In this document: positions 23,210 to 36,316 of the stretch, in pieces | How the letters are laid out: each line of letters begins with the position of its first letter | Position numbering within the stretch: position 1 is the stretch's first letter | Source of the DNA: Diogma glabrata | Taxonomy: Eukaryota; Arthropoda; Insecta; Diptera; Cylindrotomidae | Direction of reading: 5' to 3' | NCBI GenBank assembly: GCA_963693315.1 | Contig: OY856187.1 | Span: 41,095,242 to 41,159,241, forward strand | DNA: 64,000 nucleotides | Translations under genes and position numbers: made by a program | The notes under the pieces: model-generated | Told to the model about the DNA's origin: nothing | What the model saw: only the letters and a program-made list of their open reading frames with translations | Database searches by the model: none

Positions 23210-23940
23210 TTTGAATTAAAATGCAATATTTAAAAATACATTTTTTACTGTTTATTTTTAATTTTTTATTTTATTAATAATAATGTAAACTTGCTTATAG
23301 TAACAATTTGAATTTGATTTTTTATTTTATTGAATATCGATTTCGACTAACGTCATCCTAAGTTCTTAAATTATTATTACAATTTTTGCTTAAACTATTA
23401 CTTATATACTATTTCAACTGCTATTTGTTATTATTATGTTTGTTAGTTTTAGTGTTGATTTTATCATTTAAAATGTTGCTATTGTTTTTATGTTTATATA
23501 TTTATATTTCTTCCAATCTATCTAGATGTTGTCCTTTTCTTTTTTATGTAATATGGTTAAATTACTGTTTATATTGGTGTATTTGTGTTTTTCTATTTTT
23601 ACATGTTGCGCATATCTGGATTTTGGATCGCTCTTGTTAATTTAACTGGTGTGTTCAATAAATCTTTTTGTGAAGGACCGCCCTGTTTGGCCTATATAAA
23701 ACTTACAGCAGTGATCATAGGTAATTTTATAAACATCTGTGTCTAAGTTTTGGGTTTTTTTAGTTTTTAGGTAATTTTCTATTTTGTGTATTTTGGCATT
23801 ATTTTGTTTGATCTTGTTTTGTATACCGCGTATTGTTTTCATTTCTTTTTTGTTGTTGGTTTTTTAAATGTTTAAATTGTTATTTTTTGTTGATATTTCA
23901 TTAACTATTATTGATCTGATTTCATTTTGGTGGTGCATGT
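23210..23940 (-). pseudogene. Penelope-like element, inverted and internally deleted copy
   Basis: On the minus strand the copy runs from the start of the RT region (TIRGIQNKIKQNNAKI) straight into the GIY-YIG linker (IENYLKTKKTQNLDT) and core (CKFYIGQTGRSFTKRFIEHT). Most of the reverse transcriptase is therefore missing. It continues into the 3' non-coding end with GTCGAAATCGAT and AATAAAATAAAAAATC. It is head-to-head with the plus-strand copy at 24005-25818, separated by about 65 bp. Inverted partial copies flanking the main unit are a known habit of PLEs. Confidence 0.85.
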
Positions 23941-25818
23941 TGACGGCATACAACCAAACAACACAAGAAAAGAAATAAATGAAAATCTGTTAGAAATAGA
24001 AAATTCAATATTGAAAACTAACATTCGCCACCAAAATGAAATCAGATCAATAATATTTAATGAAATATCATCAAAAAATAACAACTTAAACATTCCAAAA
24101 ACCAACAACAAAAAAGAAATAAAAACAATACGCAGTATACAAAACAAGATCAAACAAAATAATGCCACAATAACCAAAGCAGATAAAGGGAATACATTAG
24201 TTATCTTGAAAACTACAGACTACAACAATAAGATATATGAATACATCATTAATAACAACATCGAAAAATTAAGTAAAGCTCCAACGAATGAATTCAATGC
24301 ACAAATAAAAACAATCATCAACAAATCTATCAACATATTAAGTGATAAGAACATAAGGTATAACAAAATGATAAAACCAACAGCACCAAATATAAGAGGA
24401 TTACCAAAAATACACAAACTAGATACACCGATAAGACCATTAATTAATTTCACCACAGCACCAATATACAGAATAGCGAAGTACATAAACAAACTATCGA
24501 AGTATCACATAAAATATGATAACAGTTATTCAGTAAAAAATAACACAGAATTGATCAATAGAATAGAACCAATAATAATACCTCACAACACAAAAATAGC
24601 ATCGTTTGATATCACCAACATGTATTCTAACATACCAATAAAAGATATAATAAATACAACAAAAAATATTTTAATAAAAATGGTTTAAACCCAACAGATA
24701 CACAAGAAATAATAAATATAATAACCGAAATAACAAAACAAAACTATTTCACGTATAACAATGAGTATTATCAACAAACAGATACTCCCCATTACCTATG
24801 GGGAGCCCACAATCTGGAACTTTAGCCGAAATATATCTCAATGATTTTGAAACAAAGTATATACATAATAACATAAATCCACACAAGGAAAAAATCATTT
24901 ATTGGTATCGCTACGTTGATGATATAATTTTATTATTCAAAGGAACGAATAGACAGCTTAATCTATTATTGGTGTAACATAAAAGCATAGAACCTTCCAT
25001 TAAATTCACGTTAGAAAATGAAGAAAATAACCCAATAAACTTTTTGGATTTATCAATCAAAAATGTAGATTCAAAACACACTTTCAAAATGTTCCGAAAA
25101 CCAACCCAGATTGATCAAACAATAAATAATAAATCACATCATCCATACCAACATAAACTAGCTGCCTACAACCACATGATCAATAGATTGAACAATATAC
25201 CAATGAATGCAGCAAATTATCAAGACGAATTAAACAACATAAAATACATAGCCAGTAAAAACGGATATAAAAACGAAATATTTGACACATTAAATATAAA
25301 ACATAAAAAACAAGAACACTGAGGAATGAAGAAAGCTTAGCAGGCAAAAAATACAAAGGCGTAACATATAATAAAACAACATTCAAAACAATGCAAAAAA
25401 CTTTAAAAAAATATGGATATTTTGCAGCTTACAAAAACAAAAATAAAATAGAAAATTACCTAAAAACTAAAAAAACCCAAAACTTAGACACAGGTGTTTA
25501 CAAAATTACCTGTAATGACTGCTGTAAGTTTTATATAGGCCAAACGGGACGGCCCTTCACAAAAAGATTTATTGAACACACCAGTTAAATTAACAAGAGC
25601 GATCCAAAATCCAGATATGCCCAACATTTAAAAATAGAAAAACACAAATACACCAATATAAACACAAATTTAACCATATTGCATAAAAAAAGAATAGGAC
25701 AACATCTGGATAGATTGGAAGAAATAGAAATATACAAACATAAAAACAATAGCAACATTTTAAATGATAAAATCAACACTAAAACTAACAAAATATATGA
25801 CATAATAATAAAAAAAAC
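23941..25818 (+). pseudogene. Penelope-like element: reverse transcriptase + GIY-YIG endonuclease, frameshifted
   Basis: PLEs are retroelements whose single protein fuses a telomerase-related RT to a GIY-YIG endonuclease. The plus-strand reading shows TITKADKGNTLVIL (RT finger), PNIRGLPKIHK, SFDITNMYSNIPI (first catalytic Asp), GSPQSGTLAEIYL and WYRYVDDIILLF (YVDD active site), then NFLDLSIKN. The GIY-YIG part follows (VYKITCNDCCKFYIGQTGRP, LDRLEEIEIYKHKN). Breaks: a frameshift near 24680, one near 24790, a TAA near 24976, further shifts near 25320 and a stop at 25586. The element is dead as read. The N-terminus upstream of the RT is not visible, because the inverted copy abuts it. Confidence 0.88.
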
Positions 25819-25984
25819 AGAGAGTGTGCTTAAGACCGCGCGGCAGAAGTAAAAACTTCATTGGCAATCGCAATCAATTGATATCGTATTAGTAGTATTT
25901 GGATCGTATTAGTAGAATAAATGAGAAACAAGTCAGAACGATAAACCGCTAACTACACACACTAACCTCACAATGTAAACCAAA

Positions 25985-26420
25985 TAATTCTCAAAATAGC
26001 ACTCATATGCCAATTGCAGGTTGTACGCGTGGTTGTCACACCCATAGATCAACCAGTTTAAATTTTATAAATCTTTCTGCGGAAAGCTAAGCAAATTCAT
26101 TGGTATTAATGAGCATTGTTGCAGTTTACATATCACTATCGGCTAGGTGCCACCATTTTTAATTATTTTATTTATCATGATTTTCATCCATGTTTAATCA
26201 TACATAAGCTATGCTTCTTCGTATAGAATTTATACGATTTCCGTCTCGTAATTTTGTGAGCTTAAAATCGATACAATCGATTTTATCATGTAGAAAGTTA
26301 CAAGTATTAAGTCTTCACTTAATTTTAGAAACATGTATTACATACAATTCCAAACCGACAACATATTTAGTGAAGATGATAAAATTCCATATAATGCCAT
26401 ATAATTCCATATAATTCCAT
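25985..26420 (+). repeat. Dispersed repeat family A, copy 2
   Basis: Matches 37995-38330 in order: CTCATATGC, GCAGG, TTGTCACACCCATAGATCAA, TTTTAAATTTTA, CTGCGG, CACCATTTTTAATTA, CTATGCTTCT, TCGTAATTTT and a final AATCGATACAATCGATT-like block. It directly follows the PLE here. Confidence 0.75.
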
Positions 26421-26959
26421 TCCATATAATTTTGATATACAAATGTAATTGTTTCAGCCTTCAGGTTATACTATCTTTCTTACCTTATTTTTAATTTCAT
26501 AAAAAAATTATGTTCAAAAAGAACATTGATCAAAGCAAACTACCGTTTAAAACGATAGTTAAATAAAAGGCAAAAATTAAGCGTACACAACAACTTCATA
26601 AATTTTCATGATGATTAATGTACTAATGCATAAAGGATAAACAGACATACTTTCAATTTTATAATTATTCAATATTTATTTAGCATGATGACTCGAATGC
26701 AACTTGCAAAAGACAGTAGCAATATAACTTTGAAAAACTGCGTTATAGATCAATTTTTTAAAATTCGTAAATTCGTATAAAGAAATTTTTATTATTTTTA
26801 TGAATTCATATATAAAAAAAAAGTAATTGATGCGGCGTCGATGAGAGGTGGACTGTATTTTTTTCTTGACGATATATTTTGATGTGAGTTGGTTGGCACA
26901 TCAACTTCCAACACCGTGATGCAAATATCAAGGTAATGTGAGACCCAGAGAAATACAGA
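26421..26959. other. Intergenic, nothing recognised
   Basis: AT-rich sequence with no supportable gene before the minisatellite. Confidence 0.4.
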
Positions 26960-27795
26960 GACTAATATCGACTCATATAATAGTTGAAAATCATGTACAT
27001 ATGAGATGTTTTGATTGAAGCAATGACGAAAATGTCTCAGCTCATATAATAGTTGAAATTATGTAAGTGAGATGAATGATGCAATGATGAAAATATCTCA
27101 GCTCATATAATAATTGAAGTTATGCAAACGAGATGATTAACAGAAGTAATGACGAAAATATCAGCTCATATAATAGTTGAAGTTATGCACATATGAAATG
27201 AAAATATCAGCTCATATAATATTTGAAGTTATGTAATTGCGATGATTCACTGAAGTAATGACGAAAATATCAGATCATATAATAGTTGAGATTATGTACA
27301 TATGAGATGAACTATGCAACGATGAAAATATCAGCTCATATAATAGTTGAAGTTATGTACATATGACATGAACTATGCAATGATGAAAATATCAGCTCAT
27401 ATAATATTTTGAAGTTATGTAATTGCGATGATTCACTGAAGTAATGACGAAAACATCAGATCATATAATAGTTGAGATTATGTACATATGAGATGAACTA
27501 TGCAATGATGAAAATTTCAGCTCATATAATAGTTGAAGTTATGTACATATGACATGAACTATGCAATGATGAAAATAATATTTGAGCTCATATAATATTT
27601 GAAGTTATGTAATTGCGAAATGAAAATATCAGCTCGTTTAATATTTGAAGTTATGTAATTGCGATGATTCACTGAAGTAATGACGAAAATATCAGATCAT
27701 ATAATAGTTGAGATTATGTACATATGAGATGAACTATGCAATGATGAAAATATCAGCTCATATAATATTTGAAGTTATGTAATTGCGATGAACGA
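26960..27795. repeat. Minisatellite, ~60-bp unit, about 13 copies of two types
   Basis: The core CAGCTCATATAATAGTTGAA recurs through the block, alternating between units that continue TTATGTACATATGAGATGAA and units that continue TTATGTAATTGCGATGATTC. Units are about 55-61 bp with small indels. The alternation implies duplication of two- or three-unit blocks. Confidence 0.9.
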
Positions 27796-28713
27796 TACAT
27801 GGAAACATCACCCGTTCCAATCGATGAAAACTTATACGAGGTTTTTACTGCATGCACACTCGACGAATATTTGTCAGAGAACAAAGAAAAAACTATTTGG
27901 TTAATTTATATTTACATTAAAAAACTGACCTGATGCACACAACTTTATAAAAACTTCATTTATTAATTTTACAATTACTGATTTTAACACATGGGAATAC
28001 AAAATATTTAAAATTCACTTAAAACTAAAAGAGAGAGCTTAGCTCATACTCAACCAACTACATGGTAATACAAACAACACTTTTTACTGACTATACTATT
28101 CAGATATAAATTCGTAAGAAATAAGAGAGCAAAACTACCAAAAACAGTCCATTTTATAGAAAGCCAAAACTCTACAAATCACAGCTGTCAAGTTTACCAA
28201 CGATCTCGAAACTATCGAATTAATAATATAGAATAACGAACACATAAATTCAATGTGAAAATTGAAAATATCGAATGAATGATCAAAATATACCGAACAC
28301 GTCAATTCAAAATTGAAAGTTTCGTTGACATTTCAAAAGGATTGTTTTGGTAATGTTTTGCATAATTTTATAAATCTTTAATTGGTTTTGTTTTGATCCT
28401 AATTTAAAATATTTTGATTTTTCAGGTAAACTATTTAACAATTCACGATAATGCGTGAACAGTAATTTTAATGGTATTTAATAAAAATTAAAAAAAAAAT
28501 AATAAAAAAATATGTACGAAGTTGAACTCAGTACCTACAGCACATCAGTCGGGCACGATATCCACAACGCAATTTGAAACGTTAAGAAGTGATAGATAGA
28601 TTTTAATTTAAACCTTAATAAAGTCTTTCATTTCAGAGCGTCACGGATCAGCCTAACTTACTATCTACGGAAAAATCTGTGTTTGGTGCGCCTAAAGAAG
28701 TTTTCACTTCAAA
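27796..28713. other. Intergenic, nothing recognised
   Basis: No gene supported. The composition is AT-rich and the sequence runs into a PLE 3' end at 28714. Confidence 0.4.
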
Positions 28714-28862
28714 AATAGCTGTTGAAATAGTATATAAGTAATAGTTTAAGCAAAAATTGTAATAATAATTTAAGAACTGAGGACGACGTAAGTCGAAATC
28801 GATGTTCAATAAAATAAAGAATCAAATTCAAATTGTTACTATAGGGAAGTTTATATTATTAT
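28714..28862 (+). mobile_element. PLE 3' end, left part (interrupted by hAT)
   Basis: Matches the reverse complement of 23285-23405 almost base for base: GTTGAAATAGTATATAAGTA, GTCGAAATCGATGTTCAATA and CAAATTCAAATTGTTACTAT. The homology stops exactly at the hAT insertion and resumes at 31477. Confidence 0.85.
28777..28799 (+). promoter_or_regulatory. Hammerhead-ribozyme-like core in the PLE 3' region
   Basis: CTGAGGA, a short GAC/GTC stem with GTAA loop, then GAAA: the order of the hammerhead catalytic core (CUGANGA, stem II, GAAA). Hammerhead motifs are known in PLE terminal repeats. The stem is short, the C after CTGAGGA is unpaired in this fold, and helices I and III are not convincing. 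It is probably degenerate or coincidental. Confidence 0.25.
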
Positions 28863-28984
28863 CAGTGGCGTGCAGTGGGTCTCGATAGACGGTAAGCAGA
28901 TTATATAAAAAAATCAGAACATTTTTCAATTTATCGCCACATGATAGTTCTTCCATTGTATTGATTGCATAACGTGATAAGGCT

Positions 28985-29200
28985 TTGGCAGATCAGTCTG
29001 CACTAATATATGTAAAATCTAAGCTTCTTTCAAAAACTTCTTCTGTTTTAGTTACAAAGCGTCCTATTATTGACAGCTGCGACTTATAAGATATATCTGA
29101 TGTTTCATCAAAAAGTATGGCAATAAATAAACAATCTTTGATTTCGAGAAAATTTGAGTTTTTTAGATCAACACATATTGATTCACTCAAATCATTTTGT
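28985..29200 (-). pseudogene. hAT transposase fragment
   Basis: The minus-strand frame reads SESICVDLKNSNF, then IAILFDETSDISYKSQLSII and RFVTKTEEVFERSLDF. This matches the first catalytic Asp region (a DETSDI/DESTDI-type motif) of hAT transposases related to ZMYM1-like and DUF4371 proteins. The rest of the protein is absent. Within the hAT termini, so it is probably the remnant of that element's own gene. Confidence 0.7.
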
Positions 29201-29419
29201 ACACGATTGAAAATGCCTGAAAATACTTTGGATTCCTATAAAAATGTGTGCAATTCTTGATCATATATTGATAACACTTTCAACATTATAACACTACTGA
29301 GTAATTTGAAAAAATTCATTGATTAATATAATATGGCTTTGTGTTTACTAACGGCATTAAAAAAATTATTTAAATTATGATGACCATCGTAGGTTTAAAT
29401 ACCCTTTTCTTTAGAAAAT

Positions 29420-29968
29420 AAAATAAACATTTCATAAAAAATGAAACAGACTTCAGAAACAACAAAAGAGGCACAAAAAAGTGAAAAATATCTCAATTGT
29501 GGCTTTTAGAGACAGAAATACATATAAAATGATTAATTTAATTTAATTATGCCTAACTACAGAAAATTACACTTTTCAACAAAGATGTTATATTATAAAA
29601 CTTATATTTTATTATAATTATTATAGTTTTTGTAATAGTTATTATATTGTAAGATTTATTTGTAGAACAAAACTGTTGGAAATCGATGCCAAGCAAGAGA
29701 TGTCAATGATGGTACCGGCTTCGAACATTTTGTTTTGCAAATAAATTTCAAAATATAAAAGCTATTATGAAAAAATAACTTTTACAATATAATATCTTTG
29801 TTTAAAAGCGTAATTTTTTGTATGTAACTAAGTATAATTAAATTAAATTAATCAAAATTTATACGTATTTTTGTCTCTAAAAGGCACAATTGAGTTATTT
29901 TTCACTTTTTGTGCCTCTTTTGTTTTTTCTGAAGTCGGTTTTATTTTTTAAAAAAGTTTATTTTTTTT
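29420..29968. repeat. Large hairpin inside the hAT element (~210-bp arms)
   Basis: The left arm (ACTTCAGAAACAACAAAAGAG, GAGGCACAAAAAAGTG, TCTCAATTGTGGC, GATTAATTTAATTTAATTAT) pairs with the right arm at 29750-29956 with modest divergence. The loop is about 100 bp. It carries no coding frame and may be a MITE-like secondary insertion. Confidence 0.8.
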
Positions 29969-30017
29969 TCATTTTGTTTTGTGTAGTCATAAAATCAAAA
30001 GGCGGGGATATTTTCTG

Positions 30018-30815
30018 TCATAGAAAGGAATTTAGGACCATTTCGGCATCTAAATCAATTAAATACAACTCAAACCGTCCAAATAGGTTAAAAGCTGTTT
30101 CAAAGAAATCGGTAAAATACATGAAAAATATAGTTTTTTTCAATTTCCTGAACAACGACCGTTTTACACGTAATATAAAAAATATGGGACCACATAAAAA
30201 ATATGGGACCACTTCGGCATCTATCTTAATAGAATACATTTAAACCATCCAAATCGAGTGAGCTATTTTCGAGAAATCGGCGAAAATACATAAAAAAATA
30301 TAGTTTTTCCAATTTTCTGAAAATAGTACATTTTGCTACAAGAGATGAAAACGCTGCCTTTTCGTGAGTGAAAATTTGTTCACGAGAACAGTTAACGTCC
30401 AGTGGGACAGTTTCACGAACGTAAAATATTTTTATCCCGCGTAGGAAATACACTTTTTTTCTATGATAGTAAATATATAAACGATATTTATTAGAATTTA
30501 TTAAATTAGAAATCGACAAAATAACATTCAAAATTCATATTCTATTTTTAAATATGGTTGCTTTGTTTTAAAATTATATGAAAATACCATAGCAACTACA
30601 ATTTGTTATTCTTTTTACACTAGAGGAAAAAAAACCTCACAGGGGATTAATCCTGCTTGAAAATAAACTTTTCCTCTGCTATCATAGAAAACGGTATTTT
30701 TCACGTCATAAAAAAATGGACCACTTGGGAGTCTACCTTAACAGAATACAATTTAAATCATTCAAATCGAATGAGCCGTTTTCAAGAAACATACATAAAA
30801 AACCTTCAATGAAAG
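30018..30815. repeat. Three related ~100-bp repeats (GGACCA..TCGGCATCT)
   Basis: Copies at about 30036-30170, 30188-30325 and 30718-30810 share GGACCACTTCGGCATCT-like starts, AATAGAATACATTTAAA, CATCCAAATCGA and TTTTCGAGAAATC. Short frames here are not genes. Confidence 0.75.
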
Positions 30816-31476
30816 ATCCAATAATTTCATCATTTAAATCACTGGAAACAATATTATTTAATGGTTGCACCATTTTAATAAACGAAATATTACACCCATC
30901 AAAACTATAAATTAATAATGTTATTAATTTTAATAACATAACCAAGAGATTGAAAATCATTTCAATTTTATCAGGAAAAAACTAACAAACATTTTTCTTC
31001 ATACTACAAAACTAAAAAACATGTGTTACAAAATGTACATCAAATTTGAAATGACAAAAGGAAAGGAAAGAAAAAACTTTACAAGCAGAATTATCTTCTG
31101 CTTATTTTCACACATTTTATTGGGACTTTAATTGTTTGTTTTTCAATACAACTTCTAAGGAATACATAGCGATTGAAAGCAGAAATTTTACTGATGACCA
31201 AAGAACAAAGAATAGATAAAATCTGCCAAAAAACAAAATTTTTTATATTTTATTTATATGTGCATTTTAGATTTGGAGTGTTGAAAATTCAAAAAGGCTG
31301 ACATCTAAATATAGATTTTTGGAATATTAGAATGATCGTTAATAAATAAATGATATTAATAATCGATTTAGAATGTTTTTATATTCTTTAATTAATATAA
31401 ATTTTTGTTAAGATTATTTTAAATTTTGTTTGGGTAAGCAGGTATGACCCTGCTTTCTTCGTACCGCCCGCCAGTG

Positions 31477-31550
31477 ATTACTATTAATAAAATAAAAATT
31501 AAAAATAAACAGTAAAAACTGTATTTTTAAATATTGCATTTTAACAACAA
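31477..31550 (+). mobile_element. PLE 3' end, right part
   Basis: Resumes the PLE homology: TTAATAAAATAAAAATTAAA, AATAAACAGTAAAAA and TTAAATATTGCATTTTAA match the reverse complement of 23213-23285. Confidence 0.8.
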
Positions 31551-31927
31551 TGTTGTTCTATTCTACTAAGTTGCTGGAGAAAAGCTGAAACTAGTAAACC
31601 ATGCAACAGATAAAATTATGTCGACAAATAAAGATTGATGGAAGAAGTAAGAAAATATCCAAGTCAAAAAAGGGTTATCAACATATTAGACATCTGAAAG
31701 GCAACACAAACTATCTACCACAGTTTAAAACGAAGAGGATATGCCAACTCTTTGAACATATACTTTATTTTGCATCGAGTTATAAATGTGCATGAAGTTC
31801 TTCCAAGTGGATAGAAGAATTTAGATCCATGCAGATGATTTGTTTGAATTAGAATTAGATTTTGATAACTTCAATTTTAGTGAAAAAAATGGTTTTAATT
31901 TATTTCATTACTTTAAGTTTTGCTTTC
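31551..31927. other. Intergenic, nothing recognised
   Basis: No supported gene; a 64-codon basic frame at 31601-31795 shows no domain. Confidence 0.35.
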
Positions 31928-33208
<1,281 letters not shown>

Positions 33209-33600
33209 TTTTGATATATTGACACTTCCATTTATTTATGCATAACACTACAATTTATCTGTTAATTTTTCGTTATAGTGTTTATTGTAGCTGTATTTAT
33301 AGAAATGATTTAGCTGAGATCGATTTTTATAAATAAATGTTCATGCTGATCATGGAAACTGGAGAGTTCGTTATGAACTTATCAGTTTTATATGAAATCA
33401 TTAATAGTGTTTGAATTTCCATTTCAATTGATAATATTATTTATAATAATGTTTTTAATATATCGCCAAACATTTCACTCTTTGGCGGTGATTAAACCTA
33501 TAAAGTTGTATATATTTATCTTGTAGAATTTAGTGTACATTTATGTTTATGCACTATAATTTATAACAATTCGCCTTCACAATGATCTGAATTTACCATA
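33209..33600. promoter_or_regulatory. Shared upstream region of CAP gene A
   Basis: About 280 bp upstream of the ATG is recognisably the same as the region upstream of gene B (51583-51850): GCATAACACTACAATTTATC, TAGTGTTTATTGTAGCT and AGAGAGTTCGTTATG-like blocks. It should hold the ancestral promoter. Confidence 0.55.
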
Positions 33601-33604
33601 CAAA

Positions 33605-34045
33605 TAATTTTTTCTCCGATAGACAGCAAATATAAATTTTGCACACTTATTTCAGTCAGCAAAGTGGCACTTTTCCTGCTTAGGCAGCAAAGCAAGTACT
33701 TTGCTGCCTAGGCAGCAAAATAATTAGACTTCATAGAAATAAACAGATATTTTTCCACGAATCTGGCAGAAATTTTTTAATTTGTCAAACTATAATTATT
33801 ATGACATTTCCATAACAACTGGAAGATAACAATTGCGATTTTTTTTTCATTTTTAAAATTTTGCTTTATTTTTAAAGTAATAATTATTAAATTACATATC
33901 ATTGTAATTAATCGGAGAAAAAATTATATGTTCAACTCGGCAGCAAGGTAGATTGACTGCCTTGGCTGAATTCCTAGCCTCGCTTCGCTCGGCTATGAAC
34001 TTTCAGCCGCGGCAGTCAATCTACTACTTTGCTGCCTAGTTAAAC
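33605..34045. mobile_element. Fold-back/MITE-like element with TTTGCTGCCTAGGCAGCAAA
   Basis: AATTTTTTCTCCGAT at about 33608 and ATCGGAGAAAAAATT at about 33911 are inverted. TTTGCTGCCTAGGCAGCAAA (about 33699) is itself a palindrome and is echoed by TTTGCTGCCTAG at 34028. GTAGATTGACTGCC and GGCAGTCAATCTAC form a further hairpin. No coding frame. Confidence 0.6.
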
Positions 34046-34149
34046 AAATAACTATTAAATGTTTTTAAATGTTTAATCAAAAACTTTATTTTATATATAT
34101 AAAACAATCGTTTATTATAATCAAATTAATTTTTATAGAACTTAGGCTA

Positions 34150-34340
34150 CGTACAGAGTAAAAGCGTTGAGCAGTGCTGTGCGCAAAGCGGTGCTGAAAG
34201 CATAGACAGCTTCAAAACTGCACACGTGTAATCAAATGAGAGTGCTCACAGTAAAGCGAAGCTGTAAGCGGTGCTTAAGCATATTCGCAAGCGGTGTGCT
34301 TTGAATCTGTTCTGTGCAGTTTTTGAAGCTGAATAGCATG
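34150..34340. repeat. Inverted repeat with GCAGTGCTGTGCG-type motifs
   Basis: AGCTTCAAAACTGCACA (about 34208) pairs with TGTGCAGTTTTTGAAGCT (about 34313). GC-rich against its surroundings; MITE-like. Confidence 0.55.
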
Positions 34341-35277
34341 CGTTTTGATTGTTTTTGTATGATATAATAGATTATTTTTTTGCTGCACATTTGTTGCGAG
34401 TTTTTTGATTTTACGTATTTTTAATTGATTCATTTTCAAAAGGTTTTATTTGGTGATAAGTGACTTAAGAAGTGATATGGTGGACCTAAGAACCGTACCA
34501 AAAATAGAAACTTATGACGTAGGCTTGTAATGAAATCGATATTTAAAAAAAAAAAGAATTAATAATGAGGTGAGACTTTCTTCCAAATTTTGGGTTGCGA
34601 GCATCTCGTGGCTCCACTGTACTATCATTAATGGTAGTACGAATGATCCACCCTATGATATTTTTTATGACACAGACTGGATTGGTTTTTTTCTGTGCCG
34701 TTAAAGTCAACTTTAATAGGTAGACTTGAGTTTGAAATTCAGTTTATTTTAAATGGTGCAATCGTGAAGATTAAATAAGTGGTGTTTAAAATAAAAATAT
34801 AGTATTAGTGGACAACAACATTTTTGCAGGAGATACAAAGATCAGTATCACCACTGAAAATTTTAAGTTTTTGTTTCATCCAAATCAATTAACTTAGTTT
34901 ATGTTATCTTTTTATTTGAGTTACATGTTCTAACTTATCATCAACCGTGTTGATTACGTATCTATGGTTGAACTACCGAATTATTAAATTTTATAATATT
35001 AATAATTGTCGGGTCATAATTTTTTCCATAATAATTTTTGTTTTTAGGAATAATTGTGCGAATTGATATGTTCTGTATACGGTTACAAACAGTTTTAACT
35101 ATTTGATTTTATGTGATTTTGTTATAAAAAGAATCAAAACAATCTGATTACACATATTTATCTAACCTACAGTTAAATCGTATAATAAAATCTAAAACAA
35201 GGTACTATGAAATAAGAAAAGCCTCTAAAGTTGTGAAAAACAAAAATTAGAGTCGCCATTGAGATTCGCTTATTATT
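34341..35277. other. Intergenic, nothing recognised
   Basis: AT-rich with no supportable gene or repeat. Confidence 0.4.
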
Positions 35278-35532
35278 ATATCGTCGCTTTAATAATGAAA
35301 TGGCGTATACGCAAAAGTATAGTTTCGAGATATTTGAGTTTAAAGTTTGATGTGCGCATGCATTTGCATGGACGTTAATTTATAATTTATTAATTTTTAC
35401 CCCCAGTCATAAAATAATTCGAAAATGTAAAAACGCCAATTCAAAGATACCCTTATGGGGAATGCAGCGCACCTATTATATAAAAACAACGTATAAATAG
35501 CATACGTTGTTTCATTATTAAAGCGACGATAT
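35278..35532. mobile_element. 255-bp MITE with 23-bp perfect inverted ends
   Basis: The left end ATATCGTCGCTTTAATAATG plus AAA is exactly the reverse complement of the right end at 35510-35532. The interior is non-coding. Target duplications could not be fixed with confidence, so the superfamily is left open. Confidence 0.8.
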
Positions 35533-36315
35533 GTTAATACTAGCGACACCCGGCGTGCTTTGCTACGCCTTTAAATAAAGTTTGTGTGTATACATTTTGT
35601 TGACGTAGTAGCAATAATTTCAAATAGTAGTAATGAGAAATGATTTTCTATTTTTTTTTTTTAAATATGAATGTAAAACGACGAACGAGTACTCTAGTTG
35701 ATCAGTAAAATATAAAAAAATAGTATTATATATAAAACAAAGGATTTATAAAAAATACGCGATCAAATAAGTTTTCAGGAGTGTAAGGTTTCAGGTGTGT
35801 CTATATATAGAACATTATACGGTACAAAAATGGATTCATAAATTTTCACAGTGCTCATGAGGTTTAATATACGCTTTCTTTACCGGTAGGTTACTATAAA
35901 AACGTTGCAAACAATTTTGATCGTTATGTCATTTTATGATCAGCAAGGGCTGTAAGAATAGCCACAATACATTCGATGAAGGTATAGAAGAAGTGATGCA
36001 AAAAAGGAATAGAAGAAGTGGTGCAAAAAATCAAAATTCTTTAGAAGTTTTTGTATTAGAATTCATAGAATGTGAATTCATAGGATGAGAAATATTTCTA
36101 TTTAGTGAACATCCTTAGTCATTTTAAAGTCATTATGGATTGTTGTAAATAAATGCGAAACTAATATCTTACACACGGTCAATATATTGGCATATATGTT
36201 CCATATATAGACAACATTAATGGAATATTAATTTTTGGGTGATTTTGTGAGTAATAGCTCTTTGTGATTGCTCAAAGTAATTATTAAAAGTATTATTCCC
36301 GATAATAAGTAATTA
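35533..36315. other. Intergenic, nothing recognised
   Basis: No gene supported. A short tandem duplication (GGAATAGAAGAAGTG-like) lies near 35980-36030. Confidence 0.4.
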
Positions 36316-36316
36316 T

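Larger units (their letters stand above)
28863..31476. mobile_element. hAT element inserted in a PLE, itself full of nested repeats
   Basis: The left end CAGTGGCGTGCAGTGGG pairs with the right end (reverse complement CACTGGCGGGCGGTACG). It is flanked by ATTATTAT (28855-28862) and ATTACTAT (31477-31484), an 8-bp duplication with one difference. Removing the element restores the continuous PLE sequence seen at 23.3 kb. Only a scrap of transposase remains, and a 550-bp hairpin plus three related 100-bp repeats occupy the interior. Confidence 0.85.

Noticed and set aside
23386..23640. 84-codon hydrophobic plus-strand frame
   Set aside because: Antisense of the inverted PLE copy; the hydrophobic look comes from reading Lys/Asn-rich sequence backwards.
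26960..27795. CRISPR-like array of regular repeats
   Set aside because: Units are contiguous and diverged with no unique spacers, in a eukaryotic setting: a minisatellite.
29890..30531. Overlapping plus- and minus-strand frames of 73-117 codons
   Set aside because: They lie in the hairpin arm and the GGACCA repeats inside the hAT element, with no protein signature.
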